Below are positions 1 to 17,396 of a stretch of DNA of 64,000 nt, piece after piece; position 1 is the first letter of the stretch; the number at the start of each line of letters is the position of its first letter. Source of the stretch: Ulva prolifera (Eukaryota; Chlorophyta; Ulvophyceae; Ulvales; Ulvaceae). The notes beneath the pieces were generated by a model. It was not told where the DNA came from. It saw nothing but the letters and a program-made list of their open reading frames with translations, and made no database searches. The position numbers were made by a program, and so were the translations under genes. The stretch is taken from assembly GCA_023078555.1 (NCBI GenBank), contig CM041200.1:7417361-7481360 (forward strand), in the 5' to 3' direction.

Positions 1-187
1 GGGTGTGTTGGCATGTGCTCCGTGTTGCTGATTGCGTGGGTGTGCGGGTCCCCTGGTTGTTGTCCGCCCAATAGTGCTTGTCTGCAGGCAACCGTGCTCC
101 CCACACCGGCACCGCCGCTGAAGAACTCCCTCCGGCCGCTACTTCAAGTTCACCCCCTCCTGCCTCCTCGCCATCAGCACACGCATA

Positions 188-1330
188 ATGCATTCTTCAT
201 CGCGGCAGATCGCCGGCACGGCCAGCCATGCCTGTACCCCTACGCCTCCTCCAACACCCGCCGCACGCACCTCACCCGGCGCCGGTGTAATTCTGATTGG
301 TCTGCTGGCCTCCTGTTGCCACATTCCCTTCGCCGCAGGCCTGCAGCTCCAGCAGGCCCTGCTCACTCCCCCCCCTGATTCTCATCATCCCGGTGTCCAC
401 CCGCGCCCCCTGCCTCCTCCGCATGCATCAGCGACTCGCCGGATCGTTCCCGGCGACGTCGTCGCCGCAGACACCGTGTCTTTCCTCCCGCAGCCTCCAG
501 AAGACCCCGAGGACGCTCCCGAGCAGATACCACGAGCCGGAAGAGCTTCCACGTCTTCGGTGGAGCATGGCCTTGTGAGCGGCGGCGGACACGGGCTGCA
601 GGCCGCGGCGCGGGTGCTGATGCATGGCCGGCACCGCCCCCGCGCCGCCGCCCAGTGCAACCGCTGCACCATCTTCCAATGCAACAGCCTCCAATGCGAC
701 GGCCACTGCAAGCGGCGGCGGCCGGGGGGGCAGCGGCCACAGCTCTTCGCCTGCACCTACCGCCAGCGCTTCATGGACCCGCCCCTCCCGCCCGTGCCGT
801 GTGTCGCCGACGAGGGGTGCGAGGGGTTTGGGGGGACCTGCGACCGTGCGGAGGGGGTGTGCGTGTGCGAGATCGAGGACGGCGGCGAGTTGTTCCTGGA
901 GATCTGCACCCCGAATCCATCTGGCATTGTTGCCGGGGATGTGCTGGACTACGATGTTGGGGTCACGGGCGAGGTCCCTGTGGGGGCGGCTGATGATGAT
1001 TATGATTATGACTCTGCGCGTGGGGCGGGGGGGCCTGCCATGGCGGCGGAGGGACCTGGGGGGCCAACCCCTGCAGGGTTTGGGGACGATGCGGGGGACG
1101 CTCTCTCTCCTGGCCTGGGTGTAGTGGACCCTTCATCAACAGGCGAGGGGGGGGAGGGGGGGGATGGCACAGGGGGGAAGGAGATGAATGAGGATGGTGG
1201 CGGAGAGGATGATGGGGACGGCAGCACGCTTGATGCAGATGAGTCTGTGGGTAGCGGAGGAGGAGGGTGGGATTTGGAGCCGTCACCTCCACCGCAGCCT
1301 GCGCCTTCGTCGCGGCGGCCTGTGAGCTGA
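188..1330 (+). CDS. Possible secreted or membrane-anchored Cys-rich protein with acidic Gly-rich tail
   Basis: Uninterrupted 380-codon frame from an ATG. It contains a hydrophobic stretch at about residues 33-57 (GVILIGLLASCC and following), a Pro/His-rich segment, a Cys-rich block at about residues 155-245 whose end is EGF-like (spacing C-x5-C-x6-C-x6-C-x-C in CVADEGCEGFGG and following), and a 130-residue acidic, Gly-rich C-terminus with a DDDYDYD patch. The layout suits a secreted or cell-wall protein, but I recognise no family. The hydrophobic segment is not at the extreme N-terminus, so the true start may be downstream or in another exon. Other frames here are also open because of the GC content, which lowers confidence. 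Confidence 0.42.
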   Translation: MHSSSRQIAGTASHACTPTPPPTPAARTSPGAGVILIGLLASCCHIPFAAGLQLQQALLTPPPDSHHPGVHPRPLPPPHASATRRIVPGDVVAADTVSFLPQPPEDPEDAPEQIPRAGRASTSSVEHGLVSGGGHGLQAAARVLMHGRHRPRAAAQCNRCTIFQCNSLQCDGHCKRRRPGGQRPQLFACTYRQRFMDPPLPPVPCVADEGCEGFGGTCDRAEGVCVCEIEDGGELFLEICTPNPSGIVAGDVLDYDVGVTGEVPVGAADDDYDYDSARGAGGPAMAAEGPGGPTPAGFGDDAGDALSPGLGVVDPSSTGEGGEGGDGTGGKEMNEDGGGEDDGDGSTLDADESVGSGGGGWDLEPSPPPQPAPSSRRPVS

Positions 1331-1632
1331 CGTGTGTGGTGGCGCCGCCGCAGCTCTCGTGCGCCCTAGCCACTGTATATGTACACGCACTATAGGGAGC
1401 GCCTTGGTGGTGACGGTAGGAGAGGGGCATCCAAGTCGAAGGTACTCGGCCGTAAGAGTGTGAGGAGCAGGTTGAGTGTGGACTGCAAACATCTAGGCTG
1501 CAATATACTCCAAAGGACAGAAATCTTGGGAGCCAGACCTCAGAGCTCGCCTCTAGTGTGGCTTATGTTGGGCCCGGTCCACATGAGCGTTTTTGCATGC
1601 CGCCAGGGAGCATGCATGTATGCGCCGCCGCC

Positions 1633-1861
1633 GCGCAGTGTATGCGCCTCCCCATGCACAGGGTTGAGTGCTGTGGCCGTGGGGCGTTTGATGCATTTGT
1701 GGTTGGTTGTTGTCTGGGGTTTTTTTGCTGTGTTGCTTTCTTGTGGTTGCTGGTGTGGCAGCCGGTCGCTGGGTTGGCTTGATGTTGTTTGTTTGCTTTG
1801 CCATACAATGGCCAGATATGTGTAACTTGATGCGCAGTGTATGCGTCTCCCCATGCACAGG
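1633..1861 (+). repeat. Pair of 30-base direct repeats
   Basis: A 30-base sequence ending in CTCCCCATGCACAGG occurs at 1633-1662 and again at 1832-1861 with one difference. The sequence between the copies is T/G-rich. No gene is evident between 1331 and 3084, and I see nothing else there that I can support. Confidence 0.6.
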
Positions 1862-3084
1862 ACTGCGTCTACAATTTGTGCTCAGTGGCAATGCAGGTGC
1901 ACTGCGACCGCCCCATGTGCCTGCATGCATTGTCTACACCTGCACTCGAGCAACCTGTCAGCTGTAGGCAGTAGACTCAGTACCTGCAGCATGTTGTCAC
2001 CGCATGATGAGTCTACCACAGTTGCATGTGATGGCACACTGAAACAAGGCTCCAAGACACTGAAACATGCCAGGAGGCTCTTCCGGCTACGGTGATGTAC
2101 CTCTTGCTTCTCAGTGAGGCCGACCCACACCTGTCACCCTCATTCATATCGTCGATGAAGGATGGGGCCTGTAGTGAGGTCTACTGCCATAACAAATGCT
2201 GCTTTATCAGCACGCCCCACAAAACATGCCTCATCCCTCATCCCTCAAGCCGCAGCTCCAACCACACCGCAGTGAAGTGCACATTCTGATCTGTGAACAT
2301 GTGGAACGTTTGTGAGAACGTTGCCCAGCCAGCATGGGTCAAGAGTACAGAGAGCTGTACATAGAAAGTGTCGCAAGCATCACATCTGCATGAAGATGTT
2401 CCAATTGTCTTGGCACAGGTGACTTGACACATCGCAGGCCTCCTGCCTCGCAGGACTGCTGCAGAACAGCCTGTCCCTGGCTACAACTGTTGCGAAGCGA
2501 GCTGCAACGTCATGGAGATGGCCCACCTCTCAGCACAGTGCCAGCGCACAACCATCGCTCACAGACTCATTCTGCCGCTTGCGGCATTGCAGCGATAACC
2601 CCCTCTCGTTCTGGACCTGCGGCAACGAGCTGTTACACACTGCGAGCATACCGAGACTCCAACACCTCCACCATACCTGTGGTTCATTGTCTTGGAGTAC
2701 CTCTCTGACTACTGCATCTCTACCTGGTCAATGCAAGCGGAGCACAATCACAGCACCCCGCGCGGTGGCTGACATACCAAACAGAAGAGGGTCTGATTGC
2801 GTTCGCCAATGCACTCACCGCCGCTACACACCTCGACCTGCCACCACAGGACGGCACAGCCTCTCTCGCTGCAGTACACGCCTTCTGGCACTCCCTTCCC
2901 GACCCCATCCCCAATGCACCAGGCGAGCCATCCCGAAAGGCTCGTGCCAAAAAGTTGGAAGCATCATAGTTACATCATCCTTGGTACCCACCCCAATCCC
3001 CAGCATTCCCCGGCATCCCATGGCTGTGTCCGACATGCCCAAAGCCAGGGCCCCTTATATGTGATATCTCAAGCCGGGACCGCT

Positions 3085-3603
3085 TTACAGGGCCAGGAGT
3101 GCCGCCGCTGCGGCGGAAGCAGCCGCGAGGGACATCAGCGACACACCCGCAGCCGACGACGACTCGACGACCGTTCTGTTCCCTTGCCCCTCTCCGTTGC
3201 CCTCGATCACCCCATCAGCACCTTCGCCACCTTCCCCGTTGCCCTCAATCACCCCATCAGCGCCCTCGCCGCCTTCGCCGTTACCTTCGATGACCCCATC
3301 ATCCCCCTCGGAGCCGGCTGTCCCCTCAGTGCCACCCTCAACCACCCCATCCAGGCCCTCTCCCTCGCCATTGCCCTCATAGGTTCCGTCGTCTCCCTCA
3401 TCTGCGCCAGGGGCCACACGGCCCTCGCCGCCGCCCTCCAGCAGGCCATCGTCACCCTCAGTGGCGGCTGGGGTCACGGTTTGGAGGAGGCCCCGGGACG
3501 AGGCGGCGGTGGCCGGGGTGGCCTGCAGAGCGAGGGCAGCGGCCGCAAGAGCGGAGATTAGAGCGAGTGTCCTGCAGCAGCGATTACAAGGGTGAGAGTG
3601 CAT
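3085..3603 (-). CDS. Small secreted acidic repeat protein, probably GPI-anchored
   Basis: 172-codon frame. It has an N-terminal hydrophobic signal (LALISALAAAALALQATPA), then RGLLQT, a form of the RxLLQ motif often seen just after signal peptides in green-algal secreted proteins. The middle is repeats of the type GDDGVIEGNGEG. The C-terminus is a hydrophobic tail (VSLMSLAAASAAAAALLAL) with a Ser-rich stretch before it, as in GPI-anchor signals. An ATG at 3603 gives a complete protein. However, a CTGCAG splice-acceptor-like site lies at the codon where similarity to the paralogue at 6168 begins, so coding may instead start at 3571 after an upstream exon. Function unknown; an extracellular or wall role is inferred. 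Confidence 0.72.
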   Translation of the reverse strand: MHSHPCNRCCRTLALISALAAAALALQATPATAASSRGLLQTVTPAATEGDDGLLEGGGEGRVAPGADEGDDGTYEGNGEGEGLDGVVEGGTEGTAGSEGDDGVIEGNGEGGEGADGVIEGNGEGGEGADGVIEGNGEGQGNRTVVESSSAAGVSLMSLAAASAAAAALLAL

Positions 3604-6167
3604 GTGGCCGGCACGGCAGGCGTGACGGAGAGACTAGGAAAACTCGCACTCATCGTGAACAGCAGATCTGCTGACCTGCATCGATGTGTGAGGTGCATGC
3701 ACATGCAGGGGCATGTGCACAGTAGAAACAACTTGTACCAGAGTGTCCCTGCCAAAATTTTCTGGGTGCATGTATGGATCAACAGGTTACAAGTGTTTGT
3801 GCTCTGGAGAGTGCGGTTTCGGTTCGGTGGGAGCGTGAAGTGCACAGCGACGTGGGAGCCGGCATTCTCGCGTCGGCGCGGGTGCGGCACATTCAGGTGC
3901 TGATTGGCGCGTGGACAGCACGGGTGCCCGACACCCCTACCAGCGACTGCGGCACTGCGGTCTCTTGGCCGAACGACAGCGGAGACTGCCGCCTCGGACA
4001 ACGAACTCGCAGCGCACGAGACTCAATCATCAAACAGTGAGCTAAGTATGGATGTCAAGGAACGAGCAGGCGCATCCATCAAGAGCGTAGATCTCGGCGA
4101 TTGCAGAGCTCTGCCCGAGGCCTCTGCATACTGTTTGCGACGCAGAACGGCTGATATGCGACAACCGAGGCAGCGCGGAGCACATGTAATGCAGCAGTAC
4201 CAATCAACAAGTGCTACCAGAGGTGCATGGCGCCGTGCGACAGGCTACCGGTGTGGCTGTGGGCCTCGACGGCCACCGCAGCTGGCCGCTTGAAGATCTC
4301 ATGCCGTGCAGTTGCCCACGGCACTGCGGCCTCTGCGCCAGAAGATGCCAACTAAAATTTTCTGAATGGAGCTCTGAGCGACATCTCACCTGAACATGGC
4401 GCTGTGTGCGTTGGCTTGGACGAGGTCCCGAAGCAGTGTTAGCGAGTCAATTCAGTGAGGTGTATTTGCGAGCAGAGAGGGCAGAGCTATGAAAGACACG
4501 AGATTATGTGTGAGAGGAAGCTTGTGACTTGGTCCGAGCGGGCTGCCTTTATAGTGTCGCTGGTCGAGGGCCGGCAGCGTGTGCTGGTGCCTGGCGCGTG
4601 GCCTGGGCGTGCCGCTGCCGTGCAGTGCTTGCAACTCGGATCCAGCACGGGTTGCCGCGGTAATCTGTGATACATGCATGGCACGTTCCACGGCCAGGGA
4701 TCGATCCCATTGCAAGCAGCCTCACCTCGCGATCCAGCACCATGCCTTCGGACCATCACACTGGCCTGCTACTAGTAGTACTGGCGTCAGTAGTACTGAC
4801 GTGACTGATCTAGTGTGTACAGCAGTGTTGGGTCGTTGGGCCCGATTACATGTATATATATTGTATATTCTATAGAACAATTCCGAATATGTATACCTAT
4901 AGGTCTGAACGTCTGGATGGCAGCCACGGAAATGCTGCAACCAACCCAAAACTGGTGTGCATTACTTGCTTCGTGCTATACCACCTGGTGCGCAGGCAGT
5001 TACCTATGTCTATCTATATATATATATATATAGATGACATGTAACTGCCCTCAGGCTATGGCATGTAATTGCCCTGTGTAGTTACAAAGGACAAAGGCCG
5101 GGCATGGAGCCGTTTCTCCTCGGCATGCAGCACACAACTCGACTCACTGTTGATGCACAGCGGAGATTTTTAGTTTCATGCTTGTACTGTCCTTTGGAGT
5201 TATGCATATATTATCCATGTATACTAGCGCACTTGTGGCAGTTGGCCAGCCTGCCTGTGTCTGCAAGGTGTGGCTGCAGGAAAGGGCAGCTGTGAGCATT
5301 GGCAGCCGGGATGGTGCATCGAATCATTCGCCTATACAGCCACTCTACAAGGCATGAAGATGGGCCTGCAGGGAAAGTACTAGACAGCATCGGACACGTC
5401 ACAACCGCACCACCTGGGTCCAGATGATTATGCGCAGTGAGTTTGTGGAATCATGTTGCTTGGTACATCGGGCCTGCTGCCAGCTGGCAGCAGTGCTGCC
5501 ATCACTCCAATGCTCTCTTATAAGCTTGTCCATATGATCATTGCTACTATGGCCTCACACACTCTCGCCTGTGTCCTTGCAACACACACTCTCGCACATG
5601 ATCGCAAACACACACGAGGGGCCTTTGTCCTTTTAACACATGAGTGGCTACGGTGCAGCTGCCACCACGTGCAGCCCTGCACTTCCTGGAACTGCCAACA
5701 TCGGTACTGTCCAACAGCCTGAGCCAGCGTGTAGAAATATTGAAAGCCGGGTACCATCCTGAAGGCCCATCCAGCTTGGAACCACACGCAACGCACCCCC
5801 GCGCTCCTCACCCGCGCTCCTGCACTGCCGGACGCACATGTCTGCAGACGCAGCAACATGGCCAGCGAAGCACCAGCACACGCATCCACCATAAACATAT
5901 CCGCTGAAGCATGGCATGGTTGGCATGGCATTGCCGATGTACGCATCACGCGGCCACCACGTGTACTTCCCACAGTCAACCAAAAACGATCTCACACTCA
6001 GCATGTATGCCAGTGAACCTGCAGCTAATCGTTTCTCCGCATGCTGCACTCAAGACGCGTGCAGCCTCACATCACAGTACCCCCGGGAGCCTGCAGATAT
6101 CTATGTATCATATGCAGGTCCCCAAGCATCTGCTCACGAAACCTCGTGGGCTCGAGGCGTCGCCACA
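3604..6167. other. No gene recognised; short AT microsatellite
   Basis: No frame here has family similarity or coding character that I can support. There is a short (TA)n run near 5014-5032, and a palindromic stretch around 4775-4806 with repeated AGTACT and GTAC words. It is intergenic sequence between the two paralogous secreted-protein genes, or it holds their unseen 5' exons or UTRs. Confidence 0.5.
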
Positions 6168-6573
6168 TCACAGGGCAAGCAGCGCCGCCGCCGCGGCGGT
6201 CGCGGTCGCGAGCGACGACACGGCGAGGCCGGCGCTCTGGGATGCCTCGCCCTCAACTTCGCCCGCGGCCGCGGTGCCCTGGCCCTCGCCGCCACCCTCA
6301 AGCACGCCGTCGTCGCCCTCATCTGGTGCCGGGGCCGCGGTGCCCTGCCCCTCGCCGCCGCCCTCCAGCACGCCATCGTCCCCCTCATCGGGTGCAGGCA
6401 CGGCCTGGCCCTCGCCGCCGCCCTCCAGCACACCGTCGTCGCCTTCATTTGCGGCCGGGGTGGCCGTCTGGAGGAGGGTGCGGCCGGAGACGCCGAGGGT
6501 GGGGAGGGCCGTCGCGGGGGTGGCTAGGAGCACGACGGCTGCGGCCGCTAGCGCGGAGATTAGTGGTAGGGAC
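6168..6573 (-). CDS. Paralogue of the secreted acidic repeat protein (last exon)
   Basis: Same architecture as the protein at 3085-3603: hydrophobic signal (SLPLISALAAAAVVLLATPA), RTLLQT, three copies of an EGDDGVLEGGGEG unit with Ala/Pro spacers, and a hydrophobic C-terminal tail (LATATAAAAALLAL) fitting a GPI signal. There is no in-frame ATG just upstream. A TCTGCAG acceptor-like site at 6574-6575 lies exactly where similarity to the paralogue begins, so the start codon is probably in an upstream exon (above 6573) that I cannot place. The two genes look like a local duplication in the same orientation, about 2.6 kb apart. Confidence 0.68.
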
Positions 6574-9492
6574 CTGCAGACATGGCCCAGCTGTCTAGAC
6601 GAGAAGGAGGAGCGTGGTGGGATGCCAAGATTTTGTGTATGGCGTGGTCACTGTACCGTATCGGTTGCGGACAGCATGAACACGAGTGCATCCAAGAGTC
6701 TTCAAGAAGTTCAAGGTGTGGAGTGCAACATATGCAGGAGGCCGCCACAGCTAGGGTGACTGCAGCCTTCCCCGTGGAGTGTATACACAAAAGCTGCACA
6801 GACAAATGGTATAAACGTGACTCAGCCCGGCTAGACCAGCACACGTGTGGCCGTGCACGCCCTGCAGGCATGTACGGGACAAGTACGGGCTAGGGGACTG
6901 ATCGCGTTCAACCGCGAAGTTCTAAACAAGGGACAGAGCACGGCCTAAACAAAAGGCACAACAGTGATTGTCTGATGCTGTCACATCGCGCGTGACGTCG
7001 AGTGTGACGAGATCCAGATTCGCGACAGCCGATTGCAGCTGTCGATCGTCGCGACGGCGCCCCAGCAGCGCCAGCCTCGTTACGTTTGTTAACAGCAAGG
7101 ACATCTGCTGAAACACCTAACTTGCCATCACTTCAATTCGTTCACACAGTCCTCCGCATGTCCTATCAAACGTGAAATGTGGACGTGCCTGAACATGTCT
7201 GCGAGGGATAAGCCTTGCTTGAACTCGACTGTGTGCGTATCAGAGATCCAGAAGGAGACGGACAGCTAGGGCAGGGGCCAGTCGGAGAGTCTCAGAATTG
7301 CGCAGAGAAAGAGAGTCAAAAATGTGATATGTGAGCAGACGGTGGGAAATTTATGGCGTTGCAACGGGCTCGCAACGGGCCTACGGCTCCATGGAGCTGG
7401 TGCACAAGCTTTCGGCGTGCATCGGCTGCACCAGGCCACCGGGCGTGTGCCTGGCGCGTGCGTTGACTGTGCGGACGGCACGACCGAATCCCGCGCGCTG
7501 CCGAAAGCAGCCGGCGCAAGCTGCACAGTCCACGCCGCGCTCAGTCACGTATGTGATATGGGTACTACGTAGACCTCTGGACAGCTGGTGAGCGCACCCT
7601 GGCCAGCGCATGACATGCAGGAATGGTAGGCGTCTGTGGTCCCCTGAGCCGCCGCTGCAACACAGCACGAGCACTCACCATACACGGACTGTTGCAAATA
7701 CGACGTTTCAATGCATGGTGGTGGCGGACGTTGGCTCAGCGGCGTAGCGCGCGGCCTTTGTGGCAGAACGCAACCGAGTACTGTTCCTATCCGGTGGATG
7801 TGAGACCCCTACATACGTTAGTGGCACAGAAACTACCATCAGAAACCTTTCACGTGCGGAGATCTTGCAGTCCAGCAGACTGGGGTCTTACGCCGGTGGC
7901 CGCGCAGTGATGCCACGCACTGGCACATGCACGCTGCATGGAGTGAGAGAAGCTAGCCCCTAGCAGCGCTTAGAGCACTTCTCCTTGACGCATACAGCTG
8001 TTCAAACCCCAAGCTCTTCGAATGTGATAGGTGGTAGGTCCATTGCGGAATGAGAGCCAATCGGTTGCACTGGGCGCATCTCGCGACACCAGCAACGCCG
8101 GCCATCCCGCATACGCCAACAGCTGATGTGTCGCGCACATGAGGCTCTTCAGTGGCTATGTAAGTGTATATCCGTTCTGTCTGTCTTATGCGCAGTGGCA
8201 CCGCTTCACAGTCGTATAGTGTCGATCCTTCAAAGTCTGCTAGGGCGGACGGGATCGCTCACCAGCGACGCTATCCTTGATAAATGTCACTGCTAACGGC
8301 TGCACATACCGACAGCTTGCCGCACTGAAGCTGTTTCTGAAGTTTTGCATTTATTTTGACAAGCTTCTGCAGACTTGCAGAGTGCACCTGTCTCAAGATA
8401 CCGCAGGGCCAATGTGCCCTGCTACCCTTCCACCAACATGGCCTACTGCAGTCTCACAGACGATTGCTTCGTCTGTTTGCTTCTTTCGCGGTGCTGCCCG
8501 CCTTGCTGCCTTTGTCCTTGTAACACAGACGATCACCGAGTACCAGCGGTCGACACCGTTACAAGCTCAAACAAACCTGCCTCCAAGGCATCTTTTTCGG
8601 GAACAGTCACCAGCAGGCCTTCACCTCTCCTACATGTTTTTCACCTGGCTGATCCTGGGTGACCCGTGGTAGGAACTCACGACAGAGGACCCAGCAGCTC
8701 GGCAAAGAGTACCTCCACGGCAATTGAGCACGCATGCCATAGCTAGAGGTCACGCCGCGGACGGCCTCTGCTGGTGCTCAAGCCTCAAGCCAGATCACTG
8801 CAGCTGCGGGCGCAACTCAGCTGTAGCAGCTATGCCCAGGCCCCATGTGGTCCAGCCCCACAAGCCTGCTTGGCCACATCCAGTGTCCCGTGCCTCCACC
8901 CCAAAAGCACCTCGAAAAGACCCTGGGAACAGTGCCGTGTCGGCTGCACTGGCTGGAGCATGGAGAGCCCAGTCCCTCGGCTGCGAACTCGTGGGACTTC
9001 CCACTCGCACAGCGTGCTGCTCGCAATGCCACCTGCTGCCCTGTTGTCATTTCCTCCGGCACTTGCACAGTTTTGCAGAGGGCACGCATTGCATGCCAGG
9101 CCCCAGCTCCGGCATCGCCACATGTCCCGACATGGCGCGTCCGAGCCCTCACCCGAGATGCAACCTTGACAGTCACACCACACAAAATGACGGACTGATG
9201 CGGCACCGGAGTTGCGAGCGCAGCCACGGATGATTGTTCCGCACGCTCATTCGGCAGGGATACCCCTACGTCACATTCTCGCCAAGGCCACCACCCCAGC
9301 AGTCAGAGGATGCAGACTCCGGGCGATGTTTCCGCATACAAAGTCACACAAACACTCCGCACACCATGCCATGCATGGTCTTGGAGCATGAACCACGCAG
9401 GTTCGCCACTGCCACGGCCCCACACTTGCGGAACAAAATCACATGTGTGCGCCGACTTCACGCGCGCCTCGGGGCTACCCCACAGCCACCAG
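6574..9492. other. No gene recognised
   Basis: Several open frames exist on both strands, but none shows family motifs, splice-consistent exons or a domain I recognise. The region may contain the 5' exon of the gene at 6168-6573 and the 3' UTR of the gene ending at 9493. Otherwise I see nothing here. Confidence 0.5.
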
Positions 9493-15155
<5,663 letters not shown>

Positions 15156-17396
15156 GGTGCAGCGCGCGCAATGACAACAAAACAACAGCAATATTCGCGA
15201 CGGTAAGCAGATCAGAGCGATGCTTTCAGACACTCTCGTGTTCAAGTATGGCCTCATCTCGCTCATCTGCGTGCAGATGGTTCAAACCGCTTCATTGCTC
15301 TTGTGGGCACTGCCGCCACCCATGCATCCGGCAGATCACGAACCGCTGCATAATCGTGGCGCAAATCTGGGCATAAAAAAACAACCAACACGGCTGGTCC
15401 GAGAGCCATACGGATTCTGGTCGCTTACAGTGCACATCTGTTCCAGGGGGTCATGTTCGAACCTGATGCAATGGGTTTCGAGCAGGGAATATGGTGTCTG
15501 TGCTTTCGGATCCTTGCATCCCACGCGGCTGTATCACACTCCAACGCTGCTTTTTCAGATTTCTGTTTTGCACATCCATCGAAATGATGTCTCAGGTGCT
15601 GTGCAGCGTGTCTGGCACGCTCACACATGAAGGCACCGCAACCGATGGGTCCCGTCGCGCGGCCGCGATCAAGAAAGCAGAGCTGCTGATCCAAAGGTAT
15701 ATATCTCACTTAGTTCTGTCGCGACTCGGTGATTCAACCGTCAGGCACTCCTTTGAAAAGGGTCCTGTCTCTAGTAACCCATATTCCAAAGGCCTGCTTG
15801 GCATGTATGCATGTCTTGCCACGCTCAAGCAACAGATACTCACTCAGCCAGTCAGAATCGCTCCTGCGTGCCTGATTTGGACGGCAGATCCCTTGCTCCG
15901 AGCATGGTCATGCTCAGCTGCAAGGAATGATGTGTCGCCTGCTGCCAGCTATGCCAGCTGTGCTGCCATTTTCCTGTAGCGTTGTGTGTGTTGATGCCCA
16001 GTCCACGCACTCTCGTCGTTCGTTCCTCGCCCTTTGCTTTTCCTGTACACGCATGTGAGCAGTGAAGGGCGAAGTAGGATAGGCGTCTACGGCCAGTGCA
16101 TATCTGTTCGTTTCCTGGGTGACACAGATGAACACCCTCAGGACTTACGTGATGCAGACTGCTTGAGGCCAGGACCACATCCTCAGCTCCACGTAGCATC
16201 GTCCTGTGACACTATTGTGGCCGGCGCACAGAAGCAGGTGGGTCTGGTTCACCTCCAGTGCACCCGCAACATCCCCGTGATGAAGTTCCAAGCACTGCTC
16301 CAGTTTGTAGTTCTTGCAATGCATAACCCTTGGTCGAATCTCGAACTCACGGACAGACAGAATAGGGCCAGGTACTTGGAGCAGACAGAAATAGGGATCA
16401 GCCCAACAGCATATCAAGTACATATTATCTAAGCATCAGCTGAGGATGGTGCAGTGGACCTGGAGAAGCACGCAGCGGCAAATAATCGAGAGCACTGGAT
16501 CCATTTGCACTTACTGCACTACAATTCAGGACGGCTGAAACATTACATCTGCACCCACCCACAAGCAACCCGGGCGCAGTGTGCAGTTTAACATCAAGCA
16601 GGAGATCAGTTGTCGCGATTGATTGCAGCTGAACCCTGCCACTCTTGGCCGTGGCTCTGGGATGTAGCTCACCCAGAGGACAACAGTGCCCCGCACCATA
16701 ATCTGTGCCACACAAACACCCGCACACAGTGACATATGTGCATTAAGTCTCGAACATCAGAAACCGCATGCCCATGGACCAACGAGTCCTCTACATGGCA
16801 TAAATACACCAAGATCTGTGTTTGAAACGTCCGCGGAATCTACAAGACAGGTCCGCACATGCTGCGTGGCCGAAAGCAACAGCCAGTTGTCGCCACACCC
16901 AGCCGCCAGAACAAAGCATGAACACCAACGGCCCAGCACAATCCTGCCTGGATCACAAGGCGGACAGCTACGTGTCTGTTGTGGTTCCCTGCTGCACTGC
17001 TGCGGCATTCATGCCACACAAGATGTCATGCACAACCCCGCCCCGCCGCCTACTGCTGATGGCAGCGTCCCACAGTTCGAGAAACCTCTCGTGGAGGTGG
17101 TTGCAGAGAAACACCGCCAGGCCTGCCGATCTATCTGCTCTGACCTCTTAAAGCCTTCACAACAACAGCATGATCCTCGATGGGGGATTCAGTATCTATA
17201 TCAGAGTGATCTGGGCGGCGGCAGTGCCCTGGAGGGACACCTCGGGCAACAGAGCGGTGGAAGTCGGCGTCGCCAGACTCAGCCTCATGACCTCACCGAC
17301 CTTGTGATAAATAAAAAAGGCGAATTGCTGTTGATAGCAGGAATCTGCTCGAACTAGCTAGATGAAGGCATGGTCACCAGGCTCTGCACTGCAGTG
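15156..17396. other. Intergenic or unidentified gene; weak coding candidates on the + strand
   Basis: Nothing recognised by family. One candidate first exon on the + strand is 15584-15696, starting with two ATGs and ending in CAAAG then a GTATAT donor. A second open stretch at about 17041-17357 encodes a hydrophilic sequence (FEKPLVEVVAEKHRQACRS and following) to a stop. Together they could be a small gene divergent from the MSI4/FVE-like gene, but the joining exons were not resolved and no homologue comes to mind. The ~430 bases between 15155 and 15584 would then hold both promoters. Confidence 0.25.

Noticed and set aside
5911-6759. 282-codon + strand frame over the second secreted repeat protein
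   Set aside because: Its Ser/Pro-rich repeat block is the antisense of the EGDDGVLEGGGEG repeats. The minus reading matches its paralogue at 3085-3603.
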